This document shows positions 8,733 through 16,989 of a DNA stretch of 64,000 nt, in pieces. The notes under the pieces are model-generated. The model saw only the letters and a list, made by a program, of their open reading frames with translations, searched no databases and was not told the origin of the DNA. A program made the position numbers and the translations under genes. Origin of the DNA: Azospirillum sp. SYSU D00513 (lineage in GTDB: Bacteria; Pseudomonadota; Alphaproteobacteria; Azospirillales; Azospirillaceae); the NCBI RefSeq assembly GCF_017356015.1, contig NZ_JAFIQV010000026.1, forward strand, positions 1 through 64,000. The letters are read 5' to 3'. Positions within the stretch are counted from its first letter, which is position 1; every line of letters starts with the position of its first letter.

Positions 8733-9269
8733 TCAGCGCGGCGACAGCACCATGATCATCTGGCGGCCTTCGAGCTTGGGCATCTGCTCGACCTTCGCCA
8801 CGCCCTCCAGATCGTCGCGGACGCGGACCAGCACCTTCATGCCGAGATCCTGGTGGGCCATCTCGCGGCCGCGGAAGCGAAGCGTCACCTTGACCTTGTC
8901 GCCCTCGTCGATGAAGCGGCGCGCCGCGCGCATCTTCACGTCGTAGTCATTGTCATCGATGCCGGGGCGGAGCTTGATCTCCTTGACCTCGATGATCTTC
9001 TGCTTCTTGCGCGCCTCGTTGGCCTTCTTCTGCTCCTCGTACTTGTACTTGCCGTAATCGAGGATCTTGCAGACGGGCGGATCGGCCTGGGCCGCGACCT
9101 CCACGAGGTCGAGGCCGGCGTCCTCCGCGGCCAGGAGCGCGTCGCGCAACGAGACGACGCCCACCATCTCGCCGTCAGCCCCGACGAGACGGACAGAGCG
9201 TGCCGAAATCTCCCGGTTGACCCGCGGCCCATCGCGGGTGGGAGCGGCTTCGGAAGGGATCCGGGCTAT
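8733..9269 (-). CDS. infC: translation initiation factor IF-3 (non-ATG start)
   Basis: IF-3 binds the 30S subunit and proofreads start-codon/initiator tRNA pairing. The frame carries all family landmarks: [50 protein letters not shown] and REMAHQDLG. The first in-frame ATG (9167) would remove the conserved N-terminus. Extending upstream gives [20 protein letters not shown], which matches IF-3 N-termini. The likely start is AUA at 9267-9269, with GGAG about 8 nt upstream; AUC at 9258-9260 is the alternative. Rare start codons are known for infC and underlie its autoregulation. It lies 74 nt downstream of thrS, as in many bacteria. Confidence 0.9.
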   Translation of the reverse strand: MARIPSEAAPTRDGPRVNREISARSVRLVGADGEMVGVVSLRDALLAAEDAGLDLVEVAAQADPPVCKILDYGKYKYEEQKKANEARKKQKIIEVKEIKLRPGIDDNDYDVKMRAARRFIDEGDKVKVTLRFRGREMAHQDLGMKVLVRVRDDLEGVAKVEQMPKLEGRQMIMVLSPR

Positions 9270-9343
9270 GGAGCGTCTCCATGGGCTGGTGGCCGCTCCG
9301 GGTCCGGCCCCTCATCGGACGTCCGAACCCGGAGAAGCGTGGG

Positions 9344-11308
9344 TTAAAACGGTGAGTCGAAGGCCCGGTCTCCCGCCGGGGAACGGGCTTCCTCGACAAG
9401 TTTAGTGAGCGCCGCGTCCAGGGCAAGGACTTCCTGATCCTTACCACCAAGGGTGCGGATGGCGACCGTGCGCTCCTCCGCCTCGCGCTTGCCGACGACC
9501 AGCAGCAGCGGGACCTTCTGAAGGCTGTGCTCGCGGACCTTCAGGTTGATCTTCTCGTTGCGGGTGTCTATGCCCGCGCGGATGCCCTTGGTCTTCAGCG
9601 CCTTCAGCACCTCGGCGGCGTAGCCGTCCGCCTCGTTGGTGATGGTGCAGACCACGGCCTGGACCGGGGCGAGCCAGAGCGGGAACTTGCCGGCGTAATG
9701 CTCGATGAGCATGCCGATGAAGCGCTCCAGCGAGCCCAGGATGGCCCGGTGCAGCATCACCGGGCGGTGACGCTGGCTGTCCTCGCCGATGTAGGAGGCG
9801 TCGAGCCGCTCCGGCAGCACGAAGTCGAGCTGCAGCGTGCCGCACTGCCAGGTCCGGCCGATGGCGTCGGTCAGGTGGAACTCCACCTTCGGGCCGTAGA
9901 AGGCGCCCTCGCCCGGCAGCTCCTCGAACTCCAGCCCGGCGCTGCGCAGGGCCTCGCGCAGCCCTTCCTCGGCGCGGTCCCACACCGCGTCGTTGCCGGC
10001 GCGGACGTCCGGGCGCAGGGCCAGCTTCACGTTGATGTCCTCGAAGCCCAGGTCCTTGTAGACGCCGAGCTGGAGCTTGAAGTAGTTCGCGGCCTCCGAC
10101 GGCACCTGCTCTTCCGTGCAGAAGATGTGGGCGTCGTCCTGGGTGAAGGCGCGCACGCGCAGGATGCCGTGCAGCGCGCCCGACGGCTCGTTGCGGTGGC
10201 AGGAGCCGAACTCGGCCATGCGGATCGGCAGGTCGCGGTAGGAGCGCAGCCCCTGGCGGAAGATCTGCACGTGGCCCGGGCAGTTCATCGGCTTGATGCC
10301 GAGCAGCTTCTGCCCCTCGTCGGCCTCCACCTTGAACATGTTGTCGCCGTACATGTCCCAGTGGCCGGACGCCTTGAACAGCGAGCTGTCGATGAGCTGC
10401 GGCGTGCGCACCTCGACGTAATCGTCGGCCTGGAGCTTGGCGCGGATGTAGTTCTCCAGCGTCCGGTACAGCGTCCAGCCCTTGGGGTGCCAGAACACCG
10501 ACCCGACCGCCTCCTCCTGGAGGTGGAACAGGTCCATCTCCTTGCCCAGCCGGCGGTGGTCGCGCTTCTCGGCTTCCTCGAGCTGGTGCAGGTAGGCCTT
10601 CAGCTCCTTCTCGTCGCGCCAGGCGGTGCCGTAGATGCGCTGGAGCATCGGGTTCTTGCTGTCGCCGCGCCAGTAGGCGCCGGCCAGCTTCATCAGCTTG
10701 AAGGCCTGGCCGACGCGGCCAGTGGAGGGCGCGTGCGGGCCGCGGCAGAGATCGAGCCAGTCGCCCTGCCGGTAGATGGAGATCTGCTGGTCCTCCGGGA
10801 TCGCCCCGACCAGCTCCGCCTTGAAGCGCTCGCCCTTCTCCGTGAAGAAACGCACGGCCTCGTCGCGCGACCAGACCTCGCGCGTGAAGGGGCGGTCGCG
10901 CTCGATGATCTCGCGCATCTTCGCCTCGATCCGCGTCAGATCGTCGGGCGTGAAGGGGGTTTCGCGCGCGAAGTCGTAATAGAAGCCGTTGGCGATCGCC
11001 GGGCCGATGGTCACCTGCGTGCCGGGATACAGCTCCTGCACGGCCTCCGCCATCACGTGGGCGGCGTCGTGGCGGATGATCTCCAGCGCGTCGGGATGGC
11101 CGCGCGTGACGATCTCGATCTTGGTGTCGCCGGTGACGGTGGTCGTGAGGTCCTTCACCTGGCCGTCCAGCTTGACGGCAAGTGCATCCTTGGCAAGGCG
11201 CGGTCCGATGGAGGCGGCGATCTCCGCCCCCGTGACCGGCCGGTCGAACTCCCGCACGCTGCCGTCGGGCAGCGTGATGGCGATGTTGGACGTCACCGAA
11301 GTCACCAT
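9344..11308 (-). CDS. thrS: threonine--tRNA ligase
   Basis: This 654-residue class II synthetase charges tRNA-Thr. Residues 1-70 form the TGS domain. The editing/SAD domain carries HDAAH (His80 and His84). The catalytic core has the zinc cysteine in MNCPGH and motif 2 [15 protein letters not shown]. The anticodon-binding domain starts near PLWLAPVQ. Full length, starting at ATG 11308. It is followed by infC, the common thrS-infC arrangement. Confidence 0.97.
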   Translation of the reverse strand: MVTSVTSNIAITLPDGSVREFDRPVTGAEIAASIGPRLAKDALAVKLDGQVKDLTTTVTGDTKIEIVTRGHPDALEIIRHDAAHVMAEAVQELYPGTQVTIGPAIANGFYYDFARETPFTPDDLTRIEAKMREIIERDRPFTREVWSRDEAVRFFTEKGERFKAELVGAIPEDQQISIYRQGDWLDLCRGPHAPSTGRVGQAFKLMKLAGAYWRGDSKNPMLQRIYGTAWRDEKELKAYLHQLEEAEKRDHRRLGKEMDLFHLQEEAVGSVFWHPKGWTLYRTLENYIRAKLQADDYVEVRTPQLIDSSLFKASGHWDMYGDNMFKVEADEGQKLLGIKPMNCPGHVQIFRQGLRSYRDLPIRMAEFGSCHRNEPSGALHGILRVRAFTQDDAHIFCTEEQVPSEAANYFKLQLGVYKDLGFEDINVKLALRPDVRAGNDAVWDRAEEGLREALRSAGLEFEELPGEGAFYGPKVEFHLTDAIGRTWQCGTLQLDFVLPERLDASYIGEDSQRHRPVMLHRAILGSLERFIGMLIEHYAGKFPLWLAPVQAVVCTITNEADGYAAEVLKALKTKGIRAGIDTRNEKINLKVREHSLQKVPLLLVVGKREAEERTVAIRTLGGKDQEVLALDAALTKLVEEARSPAGDRAFDSPF

Positions 11309-11355
11309 TTCTTTGCGTTAAAACCGATTCCGGCTCGCGGCCGGAGGCGCCCGTT

Positions 11356-11688
11356 CTACCGCGCTTTCACACCGTCCACAATTCCCTTGCTATCCGCCGC
11401 GGCAAGGGGGCGGACTTCCGCGTCGAGCCGAACGCCGAGCGCCGCCTTGGCCAGGGCGAGGTCGTGGCCGGCCTGGAGGTCGATCCAGAACCGCTCGGAC
11501 AGGCCGAAGAAGCGGGACAGGCGCAGGGCGGTGTCGGCCGTGATCGCGCGCTTCCCGTCCAGGATCGCGGTGATCCGGGTCAGCGGGACGCCGATGTCCC
11601 TTGCCAGCCGGTAGGCCGAGAGCCCCATGGGCTCCAGGAACTCCTCCCGCAGTGTCTCCCCGGGATGAATGGGAGCGCGGTCGCGCAT
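11356..11688 (-). CDS. higA: HigA-family addiction-module antitoxin (orphan)
   Basis: This 110-residue XRE-type protein has IHPGETLREEFLEPMGLSAYRLA, then IGVPLTRITAILDGKRAIT and RLSRFFGLSERFW, the HigA/VapI pattern with a helix-turn-helix over residues 15-60. HigA antitoxins neutralise a RelE-like HigB nuclease and repress their own promoter. The ATG at 11688 follows AGGAAAGG. No HigB frame is visible in the 290 bp upstream or downstream, so it is solitary or has lost its toxin. Confidence 0.82.
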   Translation of the reverse strand: MRDRAPIHPGETLREEFLEPMGLSAYRLARDIGVPLTRITAILDGKRAITADTALRLSRFFGLSERFWIDLQAGHDLALAKAALGVRLDAEVRPLAAADSKGIVDGVKAR

Positions 11689-11982
11689 GAGCGGATATCC
11701 TTTCCTGAAGCGGCAATGAAACCCGCTGTCCTTTACACCCCACGCGCCGTCGCCGCAGAAGAACAAGACCAGAGCCCCATCCTCTTCAGAAATGGATTGC
11801 CCCAGGCGGATAGCTCACTTCCGCACTCCGCTTCATCTCTTGCGGACGCCATTCCTCGGAACGAGTCACCAGCAGGCAGCACAGCTTCTGTCCTACCGAA
11901 CGGCTTGATCACGGCGAACGAGAGCGTGGCGCACGGTGTTGGTGACGTCAGGCGTTACCATGCAACAGCGCCGTCCCGGCAC
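11689..11982. other. intergenic, no gene recognised
   Basis: This is the 290 bp between the EAL gene and higA. Both strands were read for a HigB-like or other small protein and none is convincing. Base composition is closer to 58% GC than the surroundings, compatible with a decayed gene. Confidence 0.4.
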
Positions 11983-13245
11983 TCACGCCGGCTTGCGCGA
12001 CAGGCGGGGCTCGCCGAACAGGTAGCCCTGGCCGAAGTCGAAGCCGGTGTCGAGCACGTCGATGAGCTGGGCCTCGGTCTCGATCTTCTCGACGATGATG
12101 TCGATGGGGTGACCGTCCAGCGCGCGGCGCAGGGCCTCCACGCGCGGCGCCATGGCCGTGTCGGCGAGCAGCCCGCGGTCGAGCTTCACGTAGCGGAACT
12201 CGTGGCGGAGCAGCGCATCCACGTCGAGGTCCGGGTCGCTCACCTGGTCCATGGAGAAGCGGAAGCCCAGCCGGGCGAGCTGCGAGAGGATGCCCATGGT
12301 GACGGCGCCGCCCTCGCGCAGGTCCTGCTGGCTCATCTCGAAGACCAGCTTGGGCACCAGCGGCTGGTTCTGCGCCATCAGATGCAGGAACTGGCGCATG
12401 AAGTCGGCGTCGCTGAGCGTCGCGGCGGAGATGTTGGAGAAGAAGCCGATGGAATGCTGGCGCCGCTCCGTCTCGCGGATCAGCTGGATGCAGCGGACCA
12501 GCAGCAGGTTGTCCACGGTGGCGATCAGCCCCTCGCGCTCGGCGATCTGCAGGTAGCGGTCGGGCATGATCTGGTGCCCGTCGGCCGCGCGCACGCGCGA
12601 GAAGACCTCGTAGAAGCGGTGCTTGCGCTGGGGCAGGCTGACGATGGGCTGGAGGTAGATGTCGATGCGGTCGGCCTTCAGTGCGTCGCGCACCGCCTCC
12701 AGCACCGTGTCGTCGTCGAGCGGCGGGGCGTTGTCGTCGGGAATGCCGCGCGGGGCCGGGCGGCTGATGAGGGGAGCGCGGCGGGCGGCGGGCGCCTGCA
12801 TCGCCGGCTCGGCGACGCGCGGCTCCGCCGGATGCCGGTGGCGCGCCTCCGCCGTGGCGCGCCGCTCGGTGAGCTGGCCGACGAGCGACTGGAGGAGCTT
12901 CACCTCCTGCACCATCGTCTCATAGCTCGGGTTGGCGCCCGGGTTGGCGCCGGGCGCCGCACCGGCGCGCGTCAGCTGGTCGAGGATGGCCTTGTGGCGG
13001 GCCACCTCCCCTTCCAGCATCTCGACCGTGTCGAGGAGCTGCCCCATGCGGCGGCGCACCGTGCGCTCCCGGTCCAGACGGGTCGCCATCTCGTGCAGCA
13101 GCCCGCCGGCCAGCACGACGACCGCCCCGGCAAGCCAGCCGACGAGCGGGTCCATGGCCGGCCGCATGGCCGGCAGCGTCGCCCCCACCGACAGGCCGGC
13201 GATCAGATAGGCCAGCGCGTAGACGAGGTGCGTGAGGAGCGTCAT
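11983..13245 (-). CDS. membrane protein with degenerate EAL domain
   Basis: This is a 420-residue protein. Two hydrophobic segments lie in residues 1-50 (LVYALAYLIAGLSVG, GWLAGAVVVLAGGLL). A coiled coil follows to about 115, then a linker and an EAL-fold domain from about 175 to 415. The EAL signature is replaced by EVFSR, the catalytic DDFGTG loop by MDQVSDPD, and the late glutamate motif by EKIETE, although QGYLFGEP is retained. Key metal ligands are therefore missing and phosphodiesterase activity is unlikely. A c-di-GMP-binding or protein-binding role is more likely. It starts 4 bp after the pyrD stop and is probably co-transcribed. Confidence 0.85.
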   Translation of the reverse strand: MTLLTHLVYALAYLIAGLSVGATLPAMRPAMDPLVGWLAGAVVVLAGGLLHEMATRLDRERTVRRRMGQLLDTVEMLEGEVARHKAILDQLTRAGAAPGANPGANPSYETMVQEVKLLQSLVGQLTERRATAEARHRHPAEPRVAEPAMQAPAARRAPLISRPAPRGIPDDNAPPLDDDTVLEAVRDALKADRIDIYLQPIVSLPQRKHRFYEVFSRVRAADGHQIMPDRYLQIAEREGLIATVDNLLLVRCIQLIRETERRQHSIGFFSNISAATLSDADFMRQFLHLMAQNQPLVPKLVFEMSQQDLREGGAVTMGILSQLARLGFRFSMDQVSDPDLDVDALLRHEFRYVKLDRGLLADTAMAPRVEALRRALDGHPIDIIVEKIETEAQLIDVLDTGFDFGQGYLFGEPRLSRKPA

Positions 13246-13248
13246 GGC

Positions 13249-14337
13249 TTAGCGCGCTTCCGCCCCGGCCGCATCCGCCCCGACCGCGTCCGCGACCGAA
13301 GCGAAGCCGTCGCGGCGCAGCAGGTCGGCCAGGTCGCGCTTGATCGCCGTCACCAGCGACGGTCCGGCATAGACCAGCGCGGAGTAGAACTGCACCAGCG
13401 AGGCGCCGGCCCGGATCTTGGCGTAGGCGTCGGCGCCGGACGCGACGCCGCCGACGCCGACCAGCGGCAGCCGGCCCCCGGTCAGCCGGTGCAGGTCGCG
13501 CAGCACGGCGGTGGACGGCCCGAAGAGCGGGCGCCCCGACAGCCCGCCGGCCTCGTTGCGCAGGGGCTCCGGGATCTCCGCCGGGCGGGCGATGGTCGTG
13601 TTGGAGACGATCAGCCCGTCGATTCCCGTTTCCAGCGCCACGGCGGCGATGTCGGCCTTGTCCTCCTCCGTCAGGTCGGGGGCGACCTTCAGCAGCAGGG
13701 GCGGCGGCCGGGTCAGGCCGCGGGCGGAACGCGCGTCCAGCACCCGGCCCAGCAGCGCGCGCAAGGGCTCGCGCCCCTGGAGCGCCCGCAGGCCCGGCGT
13801 GTTGGGGGAGGAGACGTTGACCACGAGATAGTCGGCGAGCGGGGCGAGCCGCGCCACGCCGATGACGTAGTCGTCGGCGGCGTCCTCCGTGTCCTTGTTC
13901 TTGCCGAGGTTGGCGCCGAAGACACCGGGGGCGCGGCGCGGGTCGTCGCGGCGGCGCTCCAGCCGGGCGGCGAAGGCCTCCAGCCCCTCGTTGTTGAAGC
14001 CCATGCGGTTGATCACCGCCCCCTGCTCCGTCGCGCGGAACAGGCGCGGGCGCGGGTTGCCGGGCTGCGGGCGGGGCGTGACGCTGCCCGCCTCGGCGAA
14101 GCCGAAGCCGAGCCGAAGCACCGGATCCACCACCTCGGCGTTCTTGTCGAAACCGGCGGCCAGCCCGACCGGGTTGGCGAAGTCCATCCCCAGCACGCGC
14201 GTGCGCAGGATGGGATCGTCGGCGCCGCGCACGGACGGAACGAGGCCCGCGGCCAGCGCCCGGAGGGTCAGCCCGTGCGCCCGCTCCGGGTCGAGGCTGC
14301 GCAGGAGCGGGCCGACGACGGGGTAGAGGTCGATCAC
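13249..14337 (-). CDS. pyrD: dihydroorotate dehydrogenase (quinone), class 2
   Basis: This 362-residue enzyme oxidises dihydroorotate to orotate in pyrimidine synthesis, passing electrons via FMN to membrane quinone. Family motifs are GLAAGFDKNAE, GSVTPRPQPGNPRPRLFR, NRMGFNNEG, VNVSSPNTPGLR (catalytic Ser region) and VGVGGVASGADAY. The N-terminal amphipathic helix of class 2 enzymes is present. The start is GTG 14337, overlapping the DUF952 stop as GTGA. The open frame continues upstream, but the similarity begins here. Confidence 0.95.
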   Translation of the reverse strand: MIDLYPVVGPLLRSLDPERAHGLTLRALAAGLVPSVRGADDPILRTRVLGMDFANPVGLAAGFDKNAEVVDPVLRLGFGFAEAGSVTPRPQPGNPRPRLFRATEQGAVINRMGFNNEGLEAFAARLERRRDDPRRAPGVFGANLGKNKDTEDAADDYVIGVARLAPLADYLVVNVSSPNTPGLRALQGREPLRALLGRVLDARSARGLTRPPPLLLKVAPDLTEEDKADIAAVALETGIDGLIVSNTTIARPAEIPEPLRNEAGGLSGRPLFGPSTAVLRDLHRLTGGRLPLVGVGGVASGADAYAKIRAGASLVQFYSALVYAGPSLVTAIKRDLADLLRRDGFASVADAVGADAAGAEAR

Positions 14338-14735
14338 GTCGGCAGCCCTTCCGGATCTTGCTCTGCCGGATCTTGCCCTGCCGGATCGTGAAGATGCGGC
14401 GGGAAGACGTGCCGGCCGTCGGCGCCCAGCGGCAGCGGGTCGGCGCGCAGCACGGCGGAGACGGGCAGCGCCGCGTAGAGGTGCGGGAACAGCTGGCCGC
14501 CGCGCGACGGCTCCCACCAGAGGTCCTCGCCCAGCGCGTCGCCGTCCACGGTCAGCAACACCAGCCCGTCCTGGCCGGCGCGGTGCTTGGCGGCACTCTC
14601 CTCGACCTGGGCGGCGGTGGAGAAATGGATGAAGCCGTCGGCCTCGTCCTGCGAGGAGCCGGGATAGGAGCCGGTGGCGCGCGCGCCCTCCCACTCCTCG
14701 GCCCGGCACATGTGATAGATGATTCGCTCGGTCAT
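14334..14735 (-). CDS. DUF952 family protein
   Basis: This 133-residue cytosolic protein has the hallmarks ERIIYHMC, DGFIHFSTAAQV, DLWWEPSRGGQLFPHLYAALP of DUF952. The function is unknown; the fold resembles ADP-ribosyltransferase/glutathione transferase-type small domains. The C-terminus ends in a DPAGQDPAEQDPEG repeat. It is translationally coupled to pyrD by a 4-nt overlap, a common pairing in alphaproteobacteria. Confidence 0.88.
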   Translation of the reverse strand: MTERIIYHMCRAEEWEGARATGSYPGSSQDEADGFIHFSTAAQVEESAAKHRAGQDGLVLLTVDGDALGEDLWWEPSRGGQLFPHLYAALPVSAVLRADPLPLGADGRHVFPPHLHDPAGQDPAEQDPEGLPT

Positions 14736-14780
14736 GGCGGCTCGGACACTAGCCGAAGGCGGTGCAGATCGCCAAGGATT

Positions 14781-14824
14781 TGCATTTTGCAAACGGATCC
14801 GCAAAGGGCCGAATGCATTTTGCA
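14781..14824 (+). promoter_or_regulatory. paired upstream activator sites (TGCATTTTGCA x2)
   Basis: TGCATTTTGCA occurs twice (14781-14791 and 14814-14824), each within a dyad (TTTGCATTTTGCAAA and ATGCATTTTGCAT). The centres are 33 bp apart, i.e. three helical turns on one DNA face. They lie 100-145 bp upstream of the sigma-54 promoter, the usual distance for enhancer-binding-protein sites. I do not know which activator would bind. Confidence 0.6.
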
Positions 14825-14922
14825 TCTCGGGCCGGCTCAGAATATTTCCCGCCCCCTTTCCGCAAAGGCCGAAAGCCTTGCAACCATAGGCTTTTTGGAC
14901 TTGCGCGCCTCTCTCGCGTTCC

Positions 14923-14940
14923 TTGGCACCGAACTTGCCA
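14923..14940 (+). promoter_or_regulatory. sigma-54 (RpoN) promoter
   Basis: TTGGCAC-N5-TTGCCA is an essentially perfect -24/-12 element (TGGCAC-N5-TTGC), 57 bp before the ATG at 14997. With the paired upstream dyads it forms a complete RpoN control region. Confidence 0.85.
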
Positions 14941-14996
14941 AGGGAGGGGCACCCGGCGCGTCAAAGCGCGGGGGCCGAACACCAGGGGGAACGCCG

Positions 14997-15215
14997 ATGA
15001 ACGCCATTTCCATGACGCTGCCGCGGGAAAGCCAGACGGCGAGCCGGATCGATTTCACGTCCGGCGCGCCGGCGGACTTCCCGGCCGAGGTCAGCCGGAC
15101 CACGGTCCCGCTGAAGCCCAGCGCGGCGATGCTCGCATCCGGTTCGCGCGCCGGCGGCGTGTCAGTGGAGGTCGCCTGGAAGATCTACCAGGCGATGATC
15201 AACCACCAGGATTGA
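14997..15215 (+). CDS. 72-residue protein under RpoN control, unknown
   Basis: The protein starts MNAISMTLPRESQTASRIDF and ends VAWKIYQAMINHQD. It is Ser/Ala/Pro-rich in the middle and has no signal peptide, cysteines or recognised domain. The start follows GGGGGAACGCCG. Its reality rests on the sigma-54 promoter, the enhancer pair upstream and the hairpin terminator just after the stop, which together delimit a single-gene transcript. Confidence 0.65.
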   Translation: MNAISMTLPRESQTASRIDFTSGAPADFPAEVSRTTVPLKPSAAMLASGSRAGGVSVEVAWKIYQAMINHQD

Positions 15216-15232
15216 TCCCGGATCGTCCGGGA

Positions 15233-15260
15233 GGCCGCCAGATCCCCTCTGGCGGGCTTC
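15233..15260 (+). terminator. terminator after the 72-aa gene
   Basis: CCGCCAGA-TCCCC-TCTGGCGGG is followed by CTTCTCTATC, 20 bp after the stop at 15215. Confidence 0.6.
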
Positions 15261-15348
15261 TCTATCACCTTCATCCATATGTGCGATCCTCGATTATCGG
15301 CCGCACACTGATCCCGCCCCTGTGACAGGTCCGGGGGTGACAGCAAAC

Positions 15349-15379
15349 TGGCCCGTCCCTCCAGCTGGAGAGGCGGGCC
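15349..15379. terminator. hairpin between convergent transcripts
   Basis: GGCCCGTCCCTCCAGC / GCTGGAGAGGCGGGCC forms a long imperfect stem, with TTTCT on the plus side and a short TTT on the minus side. It lies 20 bp after the stop of the Nif11-like gene. Confidence 0.55.
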
Positions 15380-15396
15380 TTTCTGCGCTCGAAGGT

Positions 15397-15630
15397 CTAG
15401 GAAAAGTGGTGGAGACGCGCCCCTGCTCCGACAACCTTATCAAGGTTGTCGTCGTTGAGTTCGGTCGCCCCGACACCCTGAAGGTCCTCCTCCGACACGT
15501 CATAGCCCCGCGCCTTCAGGGCTGCCGATGCGCCAGCCGCATCCGAGATGGCCTGGGCGACGAACGCTTTCAGCTCGGGGTTGCTTTCGGCGTCATTCTC
15601 TAGACGATGCAGTTCCTGGGCGCTCACCAT
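15397..15630 (-). CDS. Nif11-like leader peptide (putative RiPP precursor)
   Basis: This is a 77-residue peptide. Residues 1-66 look like a Nif11-family leader: HRLENDAESNPELKAF, an Ala-rich helix, ARGYDVSEEDL and ATELNDDNLDKV. It ends in VVGAG (66-70), a double-glycine-type cleavage site, leaving only ARLHHFS (71-77) as the core. Nif11/N2P leaders usually precede cysteine- or threonine-containing cores processed by maturases. This core has neither cysteine nor threonine, and no maturase or ABC peptidase gene is adjacent. The ATG follows a perfect AGGAGGTC. It may be an orphan substrate of a distant enzyme or a Nif11-derived signalling peptide. Confidence 0.72.
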   Translation of the reverse strand: MVSAQELHRLENDAESNPELKAFVAQAISDAAGASAALKARGYDVSEEDLQGVGATELNDDNLDKVVGAGARLHHFS

Positions 15631-15891
15631 GACCTCCTGACTTGGGTGAACCGCAACGCTACTACTTTCGCGCAGAGCGGGGTAGAAGGGTCGCGCCGCC
15701 CGGAGCCCTGTCGGCCATCAGCCGTTTGGACAGGCGGGATCCCCGCCAGGGCGCCCCTCGACCGATACCGCCTCGGCCCGCCTCTCTACGGGGGCGTGCC
15801 TTTCCGTGCCGGATTGCCCGTGCCGCCACGGCGCGGTTGGTTCAGCCTGTGGCAATGCCCAGGCCGCGCCAGGGCGTGCCCATGAAGCCAA

Positions 15892-16131
15892 ATGACCCGG
15901 ACAGCCGGTTCGCCGGCCGTCCTTTTTCACGAGACGCTGAGAGTCCTCGACCGCATGCCAGCGGGTTTGCGCGACGCCATCATGGCGTTTCGCCCCGACG
16001 GGCTGGATTACACCAACGCGGCGGCCCGCCTCCGGGTTGAACTCGGCACCGCACGTTCGCGGCTGTGCCGCGGGACGGTGAGGCCGCGGGACGGTGAGGC
16101 TGCGGGAAGTTGGAAGGGCGACGCGGCGTAA
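15892..16131 (+). CDS. small sigma-70 region 4-like protein
   Basis: In this 79-residue protein, residues 17-60 (VLDRMPAGLRDAIMAFRPDG, then LDYTNAAARLRVELGTARSRL) align in pattern with region 4 of ECF sigma factors: a helix, then A-x-x-L, GT-x-x-SRL and a basic recognition helix. Regions 1-3 are missing. It may be a fragment of an inactivated sigma gene or a free-standing helix-turn-helix protein. The ribosome site is weak. The 260 bp before it (15631-15891) show no other gene. Confidence 0.5.
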   Translation: MTRTAGSPAVLFHETLRVLDRMPAGLRDAIMAFRPDGLDYTNAAARLRVELGTARSRLCRGTVRPRDGEAAGSWKGDAA

Positions 16132-16149
16132 GCAGCCTTCATTCGGCTC

Positions 16150-16989
16150 TTAGGCGTATGTGATCCATTCCGACGAAAACGCGGGTGTCGCAAAATTCAA
16201 GAGCGTAAGCGTACTTCCACTCGCCAACGAAAGAACCGCTTCACCAGCAGAAGTGCTGCTGACTGCGTAGATTTGACCAGGAGACATTTCTATCCGATCA
16301 CCTTCCCATGGATTGAAGTCCAACACCCGATCCGCGCCATACCAATCACGCACAAGGAAGGTGTCGGCACCGGCACCTCCCCGTAGATCGTCGTTACCAT
16401 AGCCTCCATCCAAGCGGTCATTTCCCTGACCGCCGAACAATCCGTCATTATCGGAGCCGCCAATCAATGCATCGTGCCCGAGCCCACCAAAGAGAACGTC
16501 GGCGGCATCTCCTCCATAAAGCACGTCATGATCAGTGTTGCCGTACAACACATCGCTACCGCTGCCGCCATCGATGTAGTCGCTTCCTGCTTTTCCCAGG
16601 ATGCTATCATTTCCTGTGTAACCATACAAACCATCATCATAGCTGGATGCTACTATGTAATCAGAGTGCCGAAGAATATAATCCATGCTAAGCTTACTTT
16701 CGAAATCAGACAGACTCCAAAAGCTCAAATCCATACCAGAAACCGAAAAAAGCATACCTCCATTAGGCGATGTAGCCGTAAGCGTGCTCACATTGCCATA
16801 TGGGCCGTAATAGTTATTCCAGAATGAACCAGACATAGAAACGTCAAATACAGGAGATCCTCCCAACGTATACCGCCAGGACACATTCGTAGCGCTATCA
16901 TTAGTCACATAAAAGTTATCCCATTGGATGCCTGTTGCCCCTTCATCGCCGTCTAAATTGATTCTACCGTTCGCAAATACTGTGGCCAT
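16150..16989 (-). CDS. RTX (hemolysin-type calcium-binding repeat) secreted protein
   Basis: In this 279-residue protein, residues ~118-207 contain ten nonapeptide repeats of the GGxGxDxLx type (GYTGNDSIL, GGSGSDVLY, GGQGNDRLD, GGYGNDDLR and others), which fold as a Ca2+-binding beta-roll. The C-terminal ~65 residues resemble the uncleaved type I secretion signal region. The N-terminal ~115 residues have no recognised catalytic motif. No type I transporter is nearby. The gene is distinctly AT-richer than its neighbours, a sign of horizontal transfer. Confidence 0.87.
   Translation of the reverse strand: MATVFANGRINLDGDEGATGIQWDNFYVTNDSATNVSWRYTLGGSPVFDVSMSGSFWNNYYGPYGNVSTLTATSPNGGMLFSVSGMDLSFWSLSDFESKLSMDYILRHSDYIVASSYDDGLYGYTGNDSILGKAGSDYIDGGSGSDVLYGNTDHDVLYGGDAADVLFGGLGHDALIGGSDNDGLFGGQGNDRLDGGYGNDDLRGGAGADTFLVRDWYGADRVLDFNPWEGDRIEMSPGQIYAVSSTSAGEAVLSLASGSTLTLLNFATPAFSSEWITYA

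Noticed and set aside
11300..11360. T-box or other riboswitch before thrS
   Set aside because: The leader is too short, and T-boxes are not expected in Proteobacteria; no specifier hairpin was seen.
11689..11982. A HigB/RelE toxin partner for HigA
   Set aside because: No frame on either strand shows toxin motifs, and HigA appears solitary.
11464..14391. A 975-codon plus-strand frame over the EAL and pyrD genes
   Set aside because: The minus-strand genes have clear protein families; the plus frame is an antisense shadow.
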